From the NCBI GenBank assembly GCA_914767715.1, contig OU612068.1, forward strand, positions 11,594,001 to 11,658,000: a stretch of DNA of 64,000 nt, in the 5' to 3' direction. This document shows, one piece after another, positions 24,601 through 36,778 of the stretch; position 1 is the first letter of the stretch, and each line of letters begins with the position of its first letter. This DNA is from Membranipora membranacea (lineage: Eukaryota; Bryozoa; Gymnolaemata; Cheilostomatida; Membraniporidae). The notes below the pieces were generated by a model. The model was not told the origin of the DNA. It did no database searches and saw nothing but the letters and a program-made list of their open reading frames with translations. A program made the translations under genes and the position numbers.

Positions 24601-26701
24601 ACTAATATGTGTGTGGTTGTGCCCACCCACCTGGAAACTTGTCATGGGTGCTGTTCTTCTTCTGTTCACAATCCTTGTACGCTACGAACAAATTCCAACT
24701 CTGCTCTTCGGCTGTATAGCGATGAATCTCGCCCTGTAAGAACAAAATGGAACAACTCAGGAATGATGAACGGGAAAAAATAAACTATACAAGTAACAAC
24801 CACTTGTACCATTGATTGCTTGAAGAAAATCATCCGGTACAAAGAATTTCTTAAGCTTCCATCAGAGGCATGGAGTCATCGCCTAGTGAGGCCTCGTAAG
24901 AATGTCCTGGTACACCTATTAAGTCTCTGATCTTTTGAGAGACCAAATTTGACCCTCATGATATGTCTATTACTGTTGCATTATTTTATGTATCATTTTT
25001 GTAAGAATGCTAAGGATCACACAGTAAGTTTTGTTTTTTTAATTGCCGAGGGTCAATAATGGGCACGGACGTAAAGGTACAGTCAAGGATGCTACAATAC
25101 TGAAGACGTTGATGTGTACGTGACTTTCTTGAATATGGACAGTAGCGAACCCGATAGGTTATATATTTATATTGATGGGGATGTGCGAATTGTTATTCCT
25201 CAAACTTATGAAAACAGTTCTATGGATTTATCTAATCAGGCAAGGAACGGAACAAAAGCCTGCCCATAGACAAGAGGAAATCTGCTCTCCAGTACAAACA
25301 AGATGAGTGTGATTTGACCCTTTAGCAACATTGATCGATTTCTTTTGGCAGGTTATTGAGTTTGTACCAAAAATTTTGGTCCTGATGTAACATGTAACCA
25401 TTGGATAGGTACAGTTGCACTAAACTTTGTCTGAATAACAGACATGATCACAACTCAAGAAAAATGTATCAGTGAAAAGATGTTGTATTAAATGTGGTGG
25501 TATTTAATGAGTTTTCCCCACAGCTACACTTGGTCGTAGGGTACATTATGTGGAAAGAAAGCCTTGCTCTCTGAATTAAATATTCAATTGATTTATCATA
25601 TTATAACTTGGTACATGCCAATGTCACATAAGAGAAGCTTCTCACTCAATCACTTTTTTAGAAACAGAGAAAATATGTCATTGCCTGTGAGAAACCAAAC
25701 TGAAGAAATTTTTTTTACAGAGTAATAAAAAATAGCGTCTGGGCATATTTTGATTGTACACCCGTCGTCTGTGATCTTCCTGAGTGCACTGAGTATCGAT
25801 TGGAGGGATTGATCTGTTTTGTGTGGCCCTGCCAGTGTTTGCGACAGAAAACAGGAGTTGTGCCATGAGAACTTGCAAAATAAAAACACGTGATGGTTGG
25901 CCAAAGTATTTTACAGGTTTGCATGTAGTTTTTATCAGACAAACCTAGCCTTGTCACGGCTAAGACAAACCATTTACGGTTGCATTGTTAAAAACCAAAC
26001 CCTAAATGTCAATTTAGGGCGATGGCCTACATAAAAGGTCAATAGATGTGGTGACACTTGGGCTGTATTTCTCGGGGCAAGGTATTTTACAGGTTTGCAT
26101 GTAGTTTTTATCAGACAAACCTAGCCTTGCCTTGTCATGCGGCCAGTAAGGCTAAGACAAACCATTTACGGGTGCATTGTTAAAAACCAAACCCTAAATG
26201 TCAAGTTTTCTCAAAGGTAGGCCATTTTAGGGCGATGGCCTACATAAAAGGTCAATAGATGTCGTGACACTTGCGCTGTATATCTCGGGGCAAGGTATTT
26301 TACACAGACTCTAGACCAAAGAGTTATATGGCTTGTGAAACTCTACAACCAACAAAGGCGTTTGACATTTATAATGATTTTTATGGTTTGATTTCATTTA
26401 ATAATTATGTCATGCAAAAACAATCGCTGACCAAATTATTCTATACTAAGATTGGGTGAGATTTCTGCCCTTTGTTTCCAATGTAACAACCTGTTCTGTG
26501 AAAATAACATGTTATGAAAATTAATTTTACTTTTCTCAGATGCCAGATTGAATTTTTAGTTTCTAAACATGAGGCCGAAAATAAAGAATCTGATTTTTAT
26601 ATGAGTACCCAAATATATAAACTACTTACGAGAACATGGCTGCCGCATAAGTAAAGTAGCTCAAATAATACAACAGAAATAATCCGAATGTAATGCTCCA
26701 T
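12637..26701 (-). CDS. Class B1 (secretin-family) hormone GPCR, PTH-receptor-like
   Basis: Exons in coding order: 26701-26630 (ATG, hydrophobic signal peptide), 24733-24631, 23451-23338, 22717-22557, 22180-22086 (TM1), 20504-about 20357 (TM2), 18460-18318 (TM3), 16582-16522 (TM4), 15971-15902 (TM5), 14861-14770 (intracellular loop 3), 13441-13288 (TM6 into TM7), 12981-12637 (TM7 end, helix 8, tail, TAA). The ectodomain has the six cysteines of the hormone-receptor domain, with CPVDFD..MCW, AYRFC..NGQW and FTMC. Further class B marks are [42 protein letters not shown] and [25 protein letters not shown] and [11 protein letters not shown] most resemble PTH receptors; the ligand cannot be inferred. 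All other junctions close in phase. TM2 to TM3 does not: a short extracellular-loop-1 exon supplying the disulfide Cys is needed. A candidate donor after TGTCA ends an exon at 18548, but its acceptor is poor. Expected role: Gs-coupled peptide-hormone receptor at the plasma membrane. Confidence 0.9.
15794..15816. repeat. (GCATA)n pentanucleotide repeat
   Basis: About 4.5 copies of GCATA, within the GPCR intron between the loop-3 and TM5 exons. Confidence 0.85.
16390..16462. mobile_element. Foldback element, family B, copy 1
   Basis: The outer arms GGCCTGTCTTTCCAAGCTTT and AAAGCTTGTCAAGACAGGTT pair, and GTTGTGGGG pairs with CCCCAACAAC in the inner stem. The element is about 73 bp and lies in the GPCR intron between TM3 and TM4. 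It is flanked by direct repeats of AGTACTAGT (16381-16389 and 16474-16482), though not immediately abutting on the right. Confidence 0.75.
16738..16750. repeat. G13 homopolymer
   Basis: Thirteen consecutive G residues in the GPCR intron, flanked by A-rich sequence on both sides. A similar G13 run sits in the loop of the foldback element at 20927-21008. Confidence 0.85.
18010..18267 (-). mobile_element. tRNA-derived SINE
   Basis: Read on the minus strand, the head has an RNA polymerase III A box (TAGCTCAGTTTGTTAGAGC, 18241-18259) and B box (GGTTCGAATCC, 18198-18208) at tRNA spacing. An unrelated body of about 150 bp follows, then a 3' end made of two copies of TTTTAATCAACC (18010-18033). The acceptor-stem halves do not pair, so it is not a functional tRNA. 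The short tandem 3' tail is typical of LINE-mobilised SINEs. It lies about 50 bp downstream of the TM3 exon donor, in the same transcriptional orientation as the GPCR. Confidence 0.85.
20927..21008. mobile_element. Foldback element, family B, copy 2
   Basis: AGCCTGTCTTGACATGCTTT at the left pairs with AGTTTGTCAAGACAGGCT at the right. The loop carries a G13 run and the inner arm GGTTGGGG...CCCCACCAACC. It lies in the GPCR intron between TM1 and TM2 and is the best-preserved copy of family B. Confidence 0.8.
25906..26303. repeat. Tandem duplication, two units of about 176 and 212 bp plus a stub
   Basis: The block beginning GTATTTTACAGGTTTGCATG at 25906 recurs at 26082 and starts a third time at 26295, where it breaks off after GTATTTTACAC. 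Unit 2 differs by insertions of about 17 bp (around 26130-26150) and about 20 bp (around 26203-26226) and by scattered substitutions. It lies in the first intron of the GPCR, between the signal-peptide exon and the first ectodomain exon. Confidence 0.85.
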
Positions 26702-29700
26702 CACGCCGAGGTAGGGGAACCCAAGTAATCCATAGATTCCATATGAGCATCAATATCCAAACTCTAACGCCCTGCCGCCGATCTGCGCCAAACGTCCCTG
26801 AACAATGCTCATGCAGACGTAATAGCCGCTTTAAAATATTTCCAATCAAAACATGAAGTTTATAGCATGAAAGTATTTATAACAGCTACAGGCCAGTGTG
26901 AAGTCTATTAATATCCTGCGCTATCTCATGTACCCTTTGTAGTAATATTAAACTTATAAACATGTGAGAAGTTTCAATATTTCTCATGTACTTGTAAGTC
27001 TGTCCAGCACAAGGTTGTTGAATGATTTGCAGTTGCAGTTTGCAGTGGTGAGCCAGCAGAGCGCTAATTAGCGGTGATATCACTGTACTTATAAACTTCA
27101 TTGATGGAACAACACACTGTATCGGTGTGCCAACAGAATGAATACCAATTCTAATCTCTAAAACAATGATCATTCAACCAATCAAATTGCATTATCTCGA
27201 GCAATCAGCCAATCAATGGATAATTATTCATTATGAAGCAGACTACCAAAATCTATGAAAGTAAACTAAAAGATCCAAAACAGGATGTAATCTCACCACT
27301 TCCAATAACATCGACCTTGTATCTACATCAAGCAAAACATTTTTTGTCTTCTTGAGTAAAAAACCGGACTACTTCACACCTTATCTAATTTCCATTGCCA
27401 GTCCGATCAGTATCGATGTCTAAGCCACCGTCCTTCTGGAATTTCTTTAGCCAATGCCAAATATCTCATACCGCCCCCATCGGTAACGAAAAATGAGGAT
27501 GACGAATGTTGAAAAATGTAAGACATCACATTTCTAGACATCCTGACCACGAAAAATATCATTTCCATCCCACTTCCATTCTATTTCTGGTGGTAAAAAT
27601 GTTTCTTTTGGGTCAAACCTACAGCACAACAGAGCCTTACCCATAGACATGTTTTGTCTATAGTCTTACCCATTAGCTGACAACATACCACATTTATGAA
27701 TGGCACGGCAACTCCTTGGTGATCATAACAAATAAGGCAAGGGTCCACCCACAAACCATTCGATATCCAGAGAATCAACATAAGCCATTGCGCGTTAGCT
27801 TCTAACATGTGCTGACATACGCCATTGCTTGCTATCTAAGAACAAAAACAATAACAATATCAACGATCGCTAATGCGTCAAACTGCAGTAGAATCAATGC
27901 TCAAATATCCAAGTGTAAATATGTACCTAACGAGTTAGAGTAGTGTTACCATGATATTCATTCTCCATCCGCAACTAAAATGTTTATATTGCTCTTTCAA
28001 TCAGCCAGTTATTGAGTGTGTATTTCAATACAGCGAGAAATTTATTCATGACATAGCATATCCTTTGTAACATTTTATATGGGGGTATTAGCGTTTTTTA
28101 CAATAGGAGGTCATAGAATGTCATCAAAATACCTGCATATTGGCACTAGGTAATTCACCTGTTCGTTTATTATTTCTGGTACTCATATTTTCTGTACATA
28201 CAAGACCTTCTAGGCAGGGATCACATATTAGTAGGATTTGCCTTATTTCCCCAGGTTTATACTGTCATCTGGAAATATTCATATCAATCTTATTACGTAG
28301 ACAGCAGTCTGCCTATAGTTTTTTTTATTTTGATGTTGACTGTTGACAGCGTCCTTTTTTTTACTAAAAACTTAGGGGTAAATCATCTTCGATTCGAATG
28401 AAATCAGACTTTGTGATGTCAATTGCCAGAATTTGTGGTCAAGTGATTCTGTTTAAAAAAAAGAAGAAACCAACACAAGGTTTTAAAACATATCCCAAAC
28501 AAATCCTTCAGTTTGATAGACCTGGCATATCCAACTCGACACGAATGAAACCAGATTACTTAAATTAAACACCCACGGAGCCTCAGAATTAACATGTGAT
28601 GGTCTAGAATGCCAGAAAACAGCAACTTGACTAAAGGTAAGGCACTTAGACGGCGCTTTCCCTAAAATTAGGTCAGCAGGATCATTTTCAGGCATTTTAT
28701 TGTCAAAATTTCAACTGAAAAATACACACAAACTTGACAGAAAACTTGAATACTAATGGAAAACATTAAAGACTAACCGATATGAGAGTACCTTAGTGAT
28801 ACAGAACAAACAAGAGAGACAGGAAAGCAGGAGAGTGTCCTCGTAAATATGATCAATACAGGGGCCGTAAATATGTGACAAACTATAAATGCTCAACTTA
28901 TGCCTACTATATCAACTCAGAAGGCAGGCAGAGCTTGACTTTTACCCCACCCCACAGACAGACTATGATTAGGGTTTTGGATTCCTCATAATACTTTTGA
29001 TATGGATATTAAATACTGAATTGTTATTTCACAATTGAGAAAGTAGGAATTTTCTATAATTCATAGTATAGAAAGTATCGTATATAAATATGGATGGCTC
29101 TGACTGCGCCTTTTAAATTCTGAATGATTAATAGGTTATGGAATTTGTAGTCAAATTACTGATTCACCCCTTCCTCATTCATATCTTGCTGGGAGGGCTT
29201 TATTGAAATGTACATATGCCTGGAAATCTTATAATAGAAGATTTCAAAGTGGACTTCTTGCTCTCAATTAACCCAGAATCAGTAACATTTTAAATGACAG
29301 CATTTTTGATCTTGGGCAAAGTTTATGTGATATCCAGTCAGTTCCAACCATCATTTTTTCCTGCAGCAGGGTTCGATAAAGGAAGAAGTACCATAAATAA
29401 CTCAAAAGTTGGCTGCACGTCACATTGACAAGAGTAAATGTTTATCTCTCAGTCAGTAAACATGATGTTCTAATACAAACATTTGTTCTTTCTCAATACG
29501 AATAGCAAAGAAGTCATTGCGAATAGTATCTCAAGGATATTTAGAGCATGTTTTGTAAACCAAATTGGCGTGTCAACTGCACTCAATAATACTTGGCCTT
29601 TAGCCTGACCCCAAGGACACGACAGTAATGGACAGCTAGAGATGTAATACATACCACATGAGCACATGCAAGCTATATGAACCCGTTATCTCCATATGTT

Positions 29701-30599
29701 TAATATTCACTGAGCTTTGCACAGTTCAATTTATGTGTTTATCTCAAGTCATCAGGTGTCATCATATCTTCCAGGACAAAGTTATAAACTAATAAAATCG
29801 ACAGGGCTGTTAAATAATTGATACATAGAAATACACAATTATACATCTAGAAGCGTTATGTTGTGATTGAAATACATACTGTATGACATGGGACATTCAC
29901 AAAGGAGTCTCTCATTCCTTGATTTAAGCAAGGAGGAGGCTACAAGGGATTCCTTGTACAACTTTACATTGTTTATAGGAGTCGTGTACTCAGTTATTGG
30001 GAGATAAATATGAGACAACTCCAATCCAGCTTGTATTCTACACCCTCATACCAGGGAGGGTGATATGACAAGGGAGTTTGATTTGAGTCAATGAAGTTCA
30101 TCATTGATTGATGGTAAATAACGGACAGGCTTGTTATCAAGTGTCTGATTCATACCACTATTGTTTATATGTAGGCCTAGGTTTAGGGCTCACACGTCTG
30201 AAAGTTATAATTTGTGGCATTCGGTTAAGCCTATCAATCACATCACAGAAAGGAGTGTTTGATAATTGAAGGCAAAAAACTCCTTCTGTGATTACATTAT
30301 TGGCCTCGAATTTAGAAATGTGTGGCAAGTGGTTCCTTTTATAGCTAGTGAGTACCAAAATGTATGAGACATGTTTTTGCCTTGGCTGGAGTAGAAGTCA
30401 CAACACAACCTGTTGTGCTAAAAATGTGTCCGGGCCACTGCTTATCCATCACATTGTATTAATCTGAAGTTTGACTGTCACAAACCCCTCTCAGATAGCC
30501 ATTCGGCACTGTTTGTTGCCAAATACCCATCCAGATGGGCTTGGAGCAATAATATACGCTGTAACCACCCCATCTAGATGAGAGTGTCTACAACCAATC

Positions 30600-30895
30600 C
30601 CCTACTTCTACAAACCCATCCAGATCCGCTCCATTTTCCCAATGTCATTTTCCGACCAAGCGATTTTCTCAACTTCCGCTATCCTACCAGGATATTTTCC
30701 CACTCTGCCAATTTCCCACCTGAATATTTTCCAACCTGGTCGCTTTCCCAACAATCCATTTTTCCACCTAGACATTTTGTCAGCAACCTCTTTTCTGATC
30801 AGGCTGCTTTCCCAACTGTGCATTTTCCCACCAAGATAATTTTTCACCATGCAGTTTTCTCTGAATTGCCTTTTCTACAGGCTAAGCCGTTTTTA
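30600..30895 (+). repeat. Degenerate CATTTTCCCACC array, left arm
   Basis: Roughly 20 imperfect units of about 14-16 bp centred on (C)ATTTTCCCACC with variable spacers. The 106-codon open frame over it, rich in Phe/Pro/Ser, is a by-product of the repeat. The reverse-complement type of array lies 1.9 kb to the right, so the two could be arms of a foldback element. Confidence 0.75.
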
Positions 30896-32809
30896 TGATT
30901 TTATAAATAAATTTTGTTAATTTAAAGTCGTTGAGTCAAATTTATTAACAATATTCACGTCTCGCCAACATTGTAAAAAGAAGCATGAGAAATGGAGCTG
31001 TGATTTGCTTTCATTATAGTGGGTTGGTTTTGAATAGAGTTTTCCAGCTCATAAATTTGAACAAGTGGATGATTTCATAAAATGGTCTCAAATATTGCAA
31101 GAAAGTTGTTCAAAGTTTTTCATGCTAGACCTCTTGCTGATTGCGAGTTCTCAAAAGTTTCAAGCCACAAATTACGCGCTTGAAGAGATTAACCGATTAT
31201 CATGATATAAAAAGTTATCGGTGGGCATATTCTTGATTTCTCACACCATGTGTAATGCACCGGATGACTTATGTTATAGTTGTTTATACTAAATGTACAA
31301 AGCTATTATAAACCGCCAAGCCAAGAAAAACATATCAACTTTTTGGAACTTTAAAATTGTTTCCCCTTGTAAAAAGAAGGGACAACTACCTACAATGCCA
31401 TTGGTGATGATCAATGTGCGTGAACATAAGTAATTGCATTGAAGAATCTGTGCTGTAAAATCACGGAGTTGGTTAGATAAGGGTGGTCAGTTAAAGCAGT
31501 TGATGTGTGGTAATCTCTACTTATAAACCAAAGACTGAGCTTCTCTCAACATATCTATAGACAGCTTGTTATGATGCAATTAGGTTTTGTGCCTATATTA
31601 TCTGATCGCTTACTGCATCACAATGCTGTAAAGTTTACTATCAGTGATGGCGAGGTTTATTAACATTGAAAGTTTTAAATCTTTGAAATTTCTCTGCTTT
31701 ATTGAACATGGATATATAATATCAAAATACGGCTACCAATTTTATGGATTTAATAACAACGTAAACATGTATATCAAACAGTGAAACTGCAAAACTTCTT
31801 TGCAAGTAAAAAGGAAAGTATTAAAATCATATTATAAGTAGTAACACCGATTTTGGTTCTCAAGGGCATGTGACTTGTGAATTTTGTCCAGTATGCACAG
31901 AAAATGTAATTTTATTCTCAATGAGGCACATCTGGTCTTGAAACAAAAGGCAAAGTCAAGTAGTCCCATTTCTTAATTAATTGCATCAGTTTGTGATGCA
32001 TTTTGCCCTATAGCCATATCTGGTCTTGTGGCCAACAGACTTTTTTATTTTAATTTGGTCTTTGGTTGAAAAACTTGAAGAACATAAGCTTGCAAAATTT
32101 GGTTACAAACCAAATTGAATTTGCAAAATCATGTCATTAGCAATGCAATTTGCCTCCAGCTATTCAAGAATAGTAAGAGTAAAACCTATGTTCAAATGGG
32201 AGACAAATTCTCCTTAGACAATTACAGACCTGTTTCCATTTAATATATTCTTATATGAACAAAAGGTTAACAGATTCTCTAAATGCAAATTCAACAATTT
32301 CTCATAAACATATTTTTCCAACCTTCTACTAATTTGGTATCAATAAAACTATATAATTGATCATCTTGATGACAGTTTTAACAAAAGGCTGATTACATTT
32401 GATTCTTCTTGATTTCTTCAAAGCATTTCAAACATAAACCATGCTATTTTATTTCAAAATTGCATGTTGTCGAATTGTCCTAAAACATTTTTACCTAACT
32501 GTCAAAGTGCCAATTAGGAATTTAAAGTCTTTACACAGCAGAAACAAATTAATAAGCACCTTTAAACCACTGATGCCACTCAGGGAAATGTGTGTTCTTT
32601 GAACTCTGTATAGCTCAACGATAACTAATTTAGGATTTAATCTCATAGCTGTCACATAATGGGCAAGTAATTTGCACAATCTGATCGCCAAAATCAGGGT
32701 ATGAAATTAACCCACTAGGTAATGATGTAAGGCTGAAACTACGTAGATAATTGCGCTAGATAATTAATTTCATATCCCATTTTTGACGATCAGCCTAGCC
32801 TTTGAAAAT

Positions 32810-33055
32810 AGCAATAGTGGGAAAATGGCAAGTGAGAAATTGTCTTGGTGGGAAATGGTCTTGGTGGCGCGAAAAATGTCTTTTCGGGAAATGGCACAAC
32901 TAGAGATTTCTTTATGAGGAAACATTGCGGTAGTAAAAAATGCTGGTAGGAAAATAGCTTGGTGGGAAAACATTTGGGTGTGAAAATGGGTTCGTGAAAA
33001 TATGGCTTGATTGGATAACAGGAGGTGGGAAAAAGACATTGGGAAAATGTCTAGA
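32810..33055 (-). repeat. Degenerate GGTGGGAAAATG array, right arm
   Basis: Imperfect units of TTGGTGGGAAAATGGC type, the reverse complement of the array at 30600-30895. The region between (about 30900-32810) is AT-rich, without a significant open frame. Confidence 0.75.
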
Positions 33056-33270
33056 TACAAAGAATGCCATCTCGAGCACATCCGGCAGTTGCCAAATATA
33101 CATCCGTCTGGGTTCTCAGCGCAGCATAAACCATGTCATCAGGGCAGCTGGAGCTTGCAACACACAATCAATTCCTTCTTCAGGCAGGTAGTAATATATT
33201 TGGCATAAAAAAACCAAAATTGTTGTTCATGTGTTGTTATTCAGACCAGGGTAAATAAGGCCACAATAAG

Positions 33271-33322
33271 TATGTCTTGACAAATTGAAATTGTGACAAA
33301 GCTTGTCAAGTCAAGACAGACA
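33271..33322. mobile_element. Foldback element, family B, copy 3 (short)
   Basis: TATGTCTTGACAAATT pairs with GCTTGTCAAGTCAAGACAGAC; the central part is reduced to a few bases. It shares the TGTCTTGACAA core with the other family B copies and appears internally deleted. It lies about 500 bp upstream of the MYDGF start codon. Confidence 0.65.
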
Positions 33323-33831
33323 TGGGCCTCTTGGAATGACATGCCTTTTTCTTTGCCAGACTATGCCACACATATAGTCCGTGTTGTGCTTGGGCTATTT
33401 TACCTTGTTATTTGGCCACTTGTTGTTCTGATGACCAGGTGGCAAGTGAATAATACTCCATGTAGAAGAATTCAATTTATTCAGTGTGCACTATTTGTAC
33501 TTCTCATGGCACCCCTCCTTTAATATTTCCCGCCATAACTAGTAGAGTTATCCAATGAACAATGTTTTAATAAAAACAACCAATCCAGTACTGGTTTGCA
33601 GATATGGAACTTGGGCAGTACACAGACATCCTGCATATTGACTGATCAATAAACTATAGTTGTTCACAAGACAATGTAACCCATAGCCCATGTTCTTTAT
33701 TTACAACAGCATCCAATCAGGAAGCTGCATCTGTCAATATTATATCAAATAGAAGAAAGAGTAGTAGATTAATTTTTGCATTCAATGACTGCTTCTCAGT
33801 GTAAAGTGTATGCACTTAATCTGCCTGGAAC

Positions 33832-36736
33832 ATGACTGCATCAGCAATATTTCAGCTTGTATTTGCAGCATCCTGTTGCCTTCTGCTCTCTTCTGCCACA
33901 GAGACCTTAGATTTTGAGCTCAAACCAGCTGGCATTGAACAACATGTTGAGCACAAAGGAGTAAGTTCTTTTTCATTCCATATATTGCATATTAATATTT
34001 AATTTATTTGTGATTACTCAAAGTCAATAATAACAATAAACTGCACTGACTCTCTCTTCTGACTAGATTTATGATTAGACATTTGATTGAATATATAGTG
34101 GGAACAGGCATACCTTGCACTTGTCCAGATAGCAGATCCCCACAAGCTCACTAAACTTTAGACTAAGGGCAAGGCTTAAATTAAAATAATTGGTTTTTCA
34201 ATCCAACAAGCCTTCAAGGAGTTAGAGAACCCTTGAGTAGTCCAAGAAGGAGAAGCCCTCATTGACCTTGAATGAATTACTCCACTCGGTGACTGAGCAA
34301 ACAACAGGCCGACAGCTGTTTGCGCAAGCACAATTTAAGTTAAGGACTGGGGGTGTGTGGTATGGACAGAGGGGAGGGGGGCTTCTGCCATTCATTCCTG
34401 CAGTAGAGGAGGGAGCATTGGTTTTTTTGTACATGAGCATCGGCCTGTATATAGGCCTACAGTCAATCAAGTACATGTTGACCTATATGTACATCAGACT
34501 GAAGCTAAAGTGTAAGGGCATGAGAAAAAATAGGACTCTATAGATACTGATTACATGGCTAAGCTAGTCCCCTGAATTTGTTCCCATTCCAAGACATAAC
34601 CATCAAATCCAAACCGGATCACTGCGGCTCTTCAGTAAGACATAACTGCTATAATTGGTTGTAAAAATACCACGTAATGTAGAGTTGTTTTCATGTGTAT
34701 ATCAGTCCTCAACATTGACAGACAGATGGGAAGCTAGCGAAACCGTCTAATTTCTCACACAGATATTTTTAGAAAGCCTACATAGGCCCTATAAACGTAC
34801 CTTGGGTATCCGCCTTCCTACCTGCCTTCATTCCAGGCATCACATTTAACATAACAGTTGCTTGATTTACCAAGCTGTTTAAATTTCAGTGATATATGAA
34901 TACTTTTATGTATGTTGCATGTTGCCGGGTGGTTTGTTTAATCAGAAGAGACGAAAAATGTTGCAATGCTTTTTCCTACAAATGATGAGATTTTGCTATC
35001 ATTTTGTTTTCTGTGAAGTTTATCCTCGTCAACCTTACATAAAACATTACTGTTTTTTTTTATCTTCCAGTATGGTGTGACATGTAGGTTCACTTACTCT
35101 GCTGAAGGCGGAACAAAGGAGGTATGTATATTTTTTTTACTTTTTCTATTGGTCGAGACAATCACGTGTGGAAGTCATTATGATCTTGTTAGAGCATTGA
35201 AAAACTTGTCCTTTTTCAGCCAGAAGCTTGGGAAATAAAAAATCAAGCCACAAGTTCACTAAGCCATAGTGATTATGCAAGTCTAGGTAATTTGATAAGA
35301 GATTTTTTGCTCATTTAGTTCTTATCTTTAATTCAATCATCAAAACTAAGGCAGGTCTGGTTAGTAACCTTTGAAACAAACATCCAAAACGTAAAAATAC
35401 TGGCAACACTGAACCTAATTGCTGTTTTATTGTTTTCTGCTGCTGCTGTCCTTGGCACAAAAAACTGCGTCTCCTTGAACTTCTGAGTCAGTATGACATG
35501 TCATCAAATATGCATATCATAATTACTCTTTTTGAAGCACTGGGTGCTGTCACTAAAGAGGAGTAAGGACCATAAAGATGTGCTTTGTCTTATTGAGAGA
35601 CCTGATGTTCAATCTTATCTCATGTTTGAATCATTCTCAGTGAAGCTATCCAACGCCGCAGTGAAAAACGCTAAAATATATGTAAGTACATCCGAGAATA
35701 GCAGTTCCTTGCATAGAAAGAATTCTATATGAATACATGGATGCTAGAGTTTCACAGCCCCATTCACTTTTTGCACAACCTTTCACAACTATTGGTTGCT
35801 TGCATAGACCCATATAATTGAAATGGTGATTATAAAATGTGTAGAGGTCGTTGACGTTTTTATATTATGTCGCAATCATTTGAAGTATGCAGAATAAAAG
35901 CATGAAGTATGTCTGACTATGATTTATACCTCAAACATTTTGAAGCCTCTCAATCAAACTTTTGTTTATCCGTCTGATCTAAATTTTACAGAAAGATCAT
36001 GAGGAAAAGTTATCAGATGATACGCTGATTGTAGATCACCTTGAGAATTCAGGTATGTTTTTGTGTGAAGTCAGGGTTTGATGTGATAGAGCATTGTGTG
36101 GGTGAGGTTATAGTTTGTGTGATTGTAATATGATGAGCTATTGATAGCATGGAGTTGTTCTCATAAAACAATGAACACATGTACTGCTGTAGGTTGATGT
36201 CGGTGACGTACTTAATTCTAAATTATGACCTTGTCCATTGCTGACCTTTTGTTATCGTATATCATCTGAAACCAATCAGTCACTGTATGGTTCTCTTTTT
36301 TTGCTGTAAGTAAATATTGCTGTTACCCTGCAGTACTATTGTCCACAATTCACACTCATATTTATGGTGTCTTTCCAGTTGGCATGTCATAGAACTGTAA
36401 TCATTGGGAAACAAAGCTATAAATACTCAAATTATTTCCATGGGAAGCAAAAAGTTTGTGAAAGCGTAGAAAAAATTACATGCTGATCAATCGTATTTGA
36501 TTTGCCCATATTTTTTATTTGCACAGTTCTTTGAGGAGTTGTTCCCCCATTTTTATTCATAACATAACTCCCATTTACATTGCTATGCTGATTATACTAT
36601 TGTGTAGCAGGTTTTAAAAGATGTTGAATTTGATATTAATCATTTCCCTGTTTTAGTGAGCAATTCAGAAAATTTCAAGAATGAGATGTCTAAAGTAAGA
36701 GTAAGAGGAGTTATAGTATCTCACAGCGAACTATGA
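33832..36736 (+). CDS. MYDGF: Myeloid-derived growth factor homologue (MYDGF/C19orf10 family)
   Basis: Five exons, 33832-33960, 35071-35121, 35538-35681, 35992-36052 and 36657-36736 (TGA), join in phase to 154 residues (human about 173). Residues 1-22 form a hydrophobic signal peptide starting MTASAIFQLVF. The mature part carries the family marks F(E/D)(L/V).PGG/AGI, YGVTCRFTYSAEGGTKE, a second Cys in VLCLIERP, the segment SYLMFESFSVKLSNAAVKNA and FKNEMSKVRV. The two cysteines match the single disulfide of the family. The C-terminus HSEL is a KDEL-type retrieval signal (mammals have RTEL), so the protein should cycle between ER and Golgi as well as being secretable. In mammals it is a secreted pro-survival factor; the role in invertebrates is unknown. 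ATG choice rests on the signal peptide. Confidence 0.93.
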
Positions 36737-36772
36737 ACAGTCAGACAGACATAAACCAGGAACTAGGACAAC

Positions 36773-36778
36773 AATAAA
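36773..36778 (+). terminator. MYDGF polyadenylation signal
   Basis: AATAAA 36 nt after the MYDGF stop codon, implying a very short 3' UTR. Confidence 0.7.

Larger units (their letters stand above)
26702..33831. other. Intergenic region between GPCR and MYDGF
   Basis: This divergent gap should hold the promoters of both flanking genes. No exon with conserved coding sequence could be supported; the scattered open frames of 60-106 codons lack recognisable motifs. Contents include an inverted pair of degenerate repeat arrays (30600-30895 and 32810-33055), a family B foldback fragment at 33271 and a CAGGGAGGGTG motif near 30053. Confidence 0.6.

Noticed and set aside
25650-25957. Three overlapping minus-strand open frames
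   Set aside because: Different frames over the same stretch, no recognisable motif, inside the GPCR first intron, partly in the tandem duplication.
30578-30898. 106-codon open frame on plus strand, rich in Phe, Pro, Ser
   Set aside because: It is the translation of the degenerate CATTTTCCCACC array; open frames appear on both strands over it, and there is no start or splice context.
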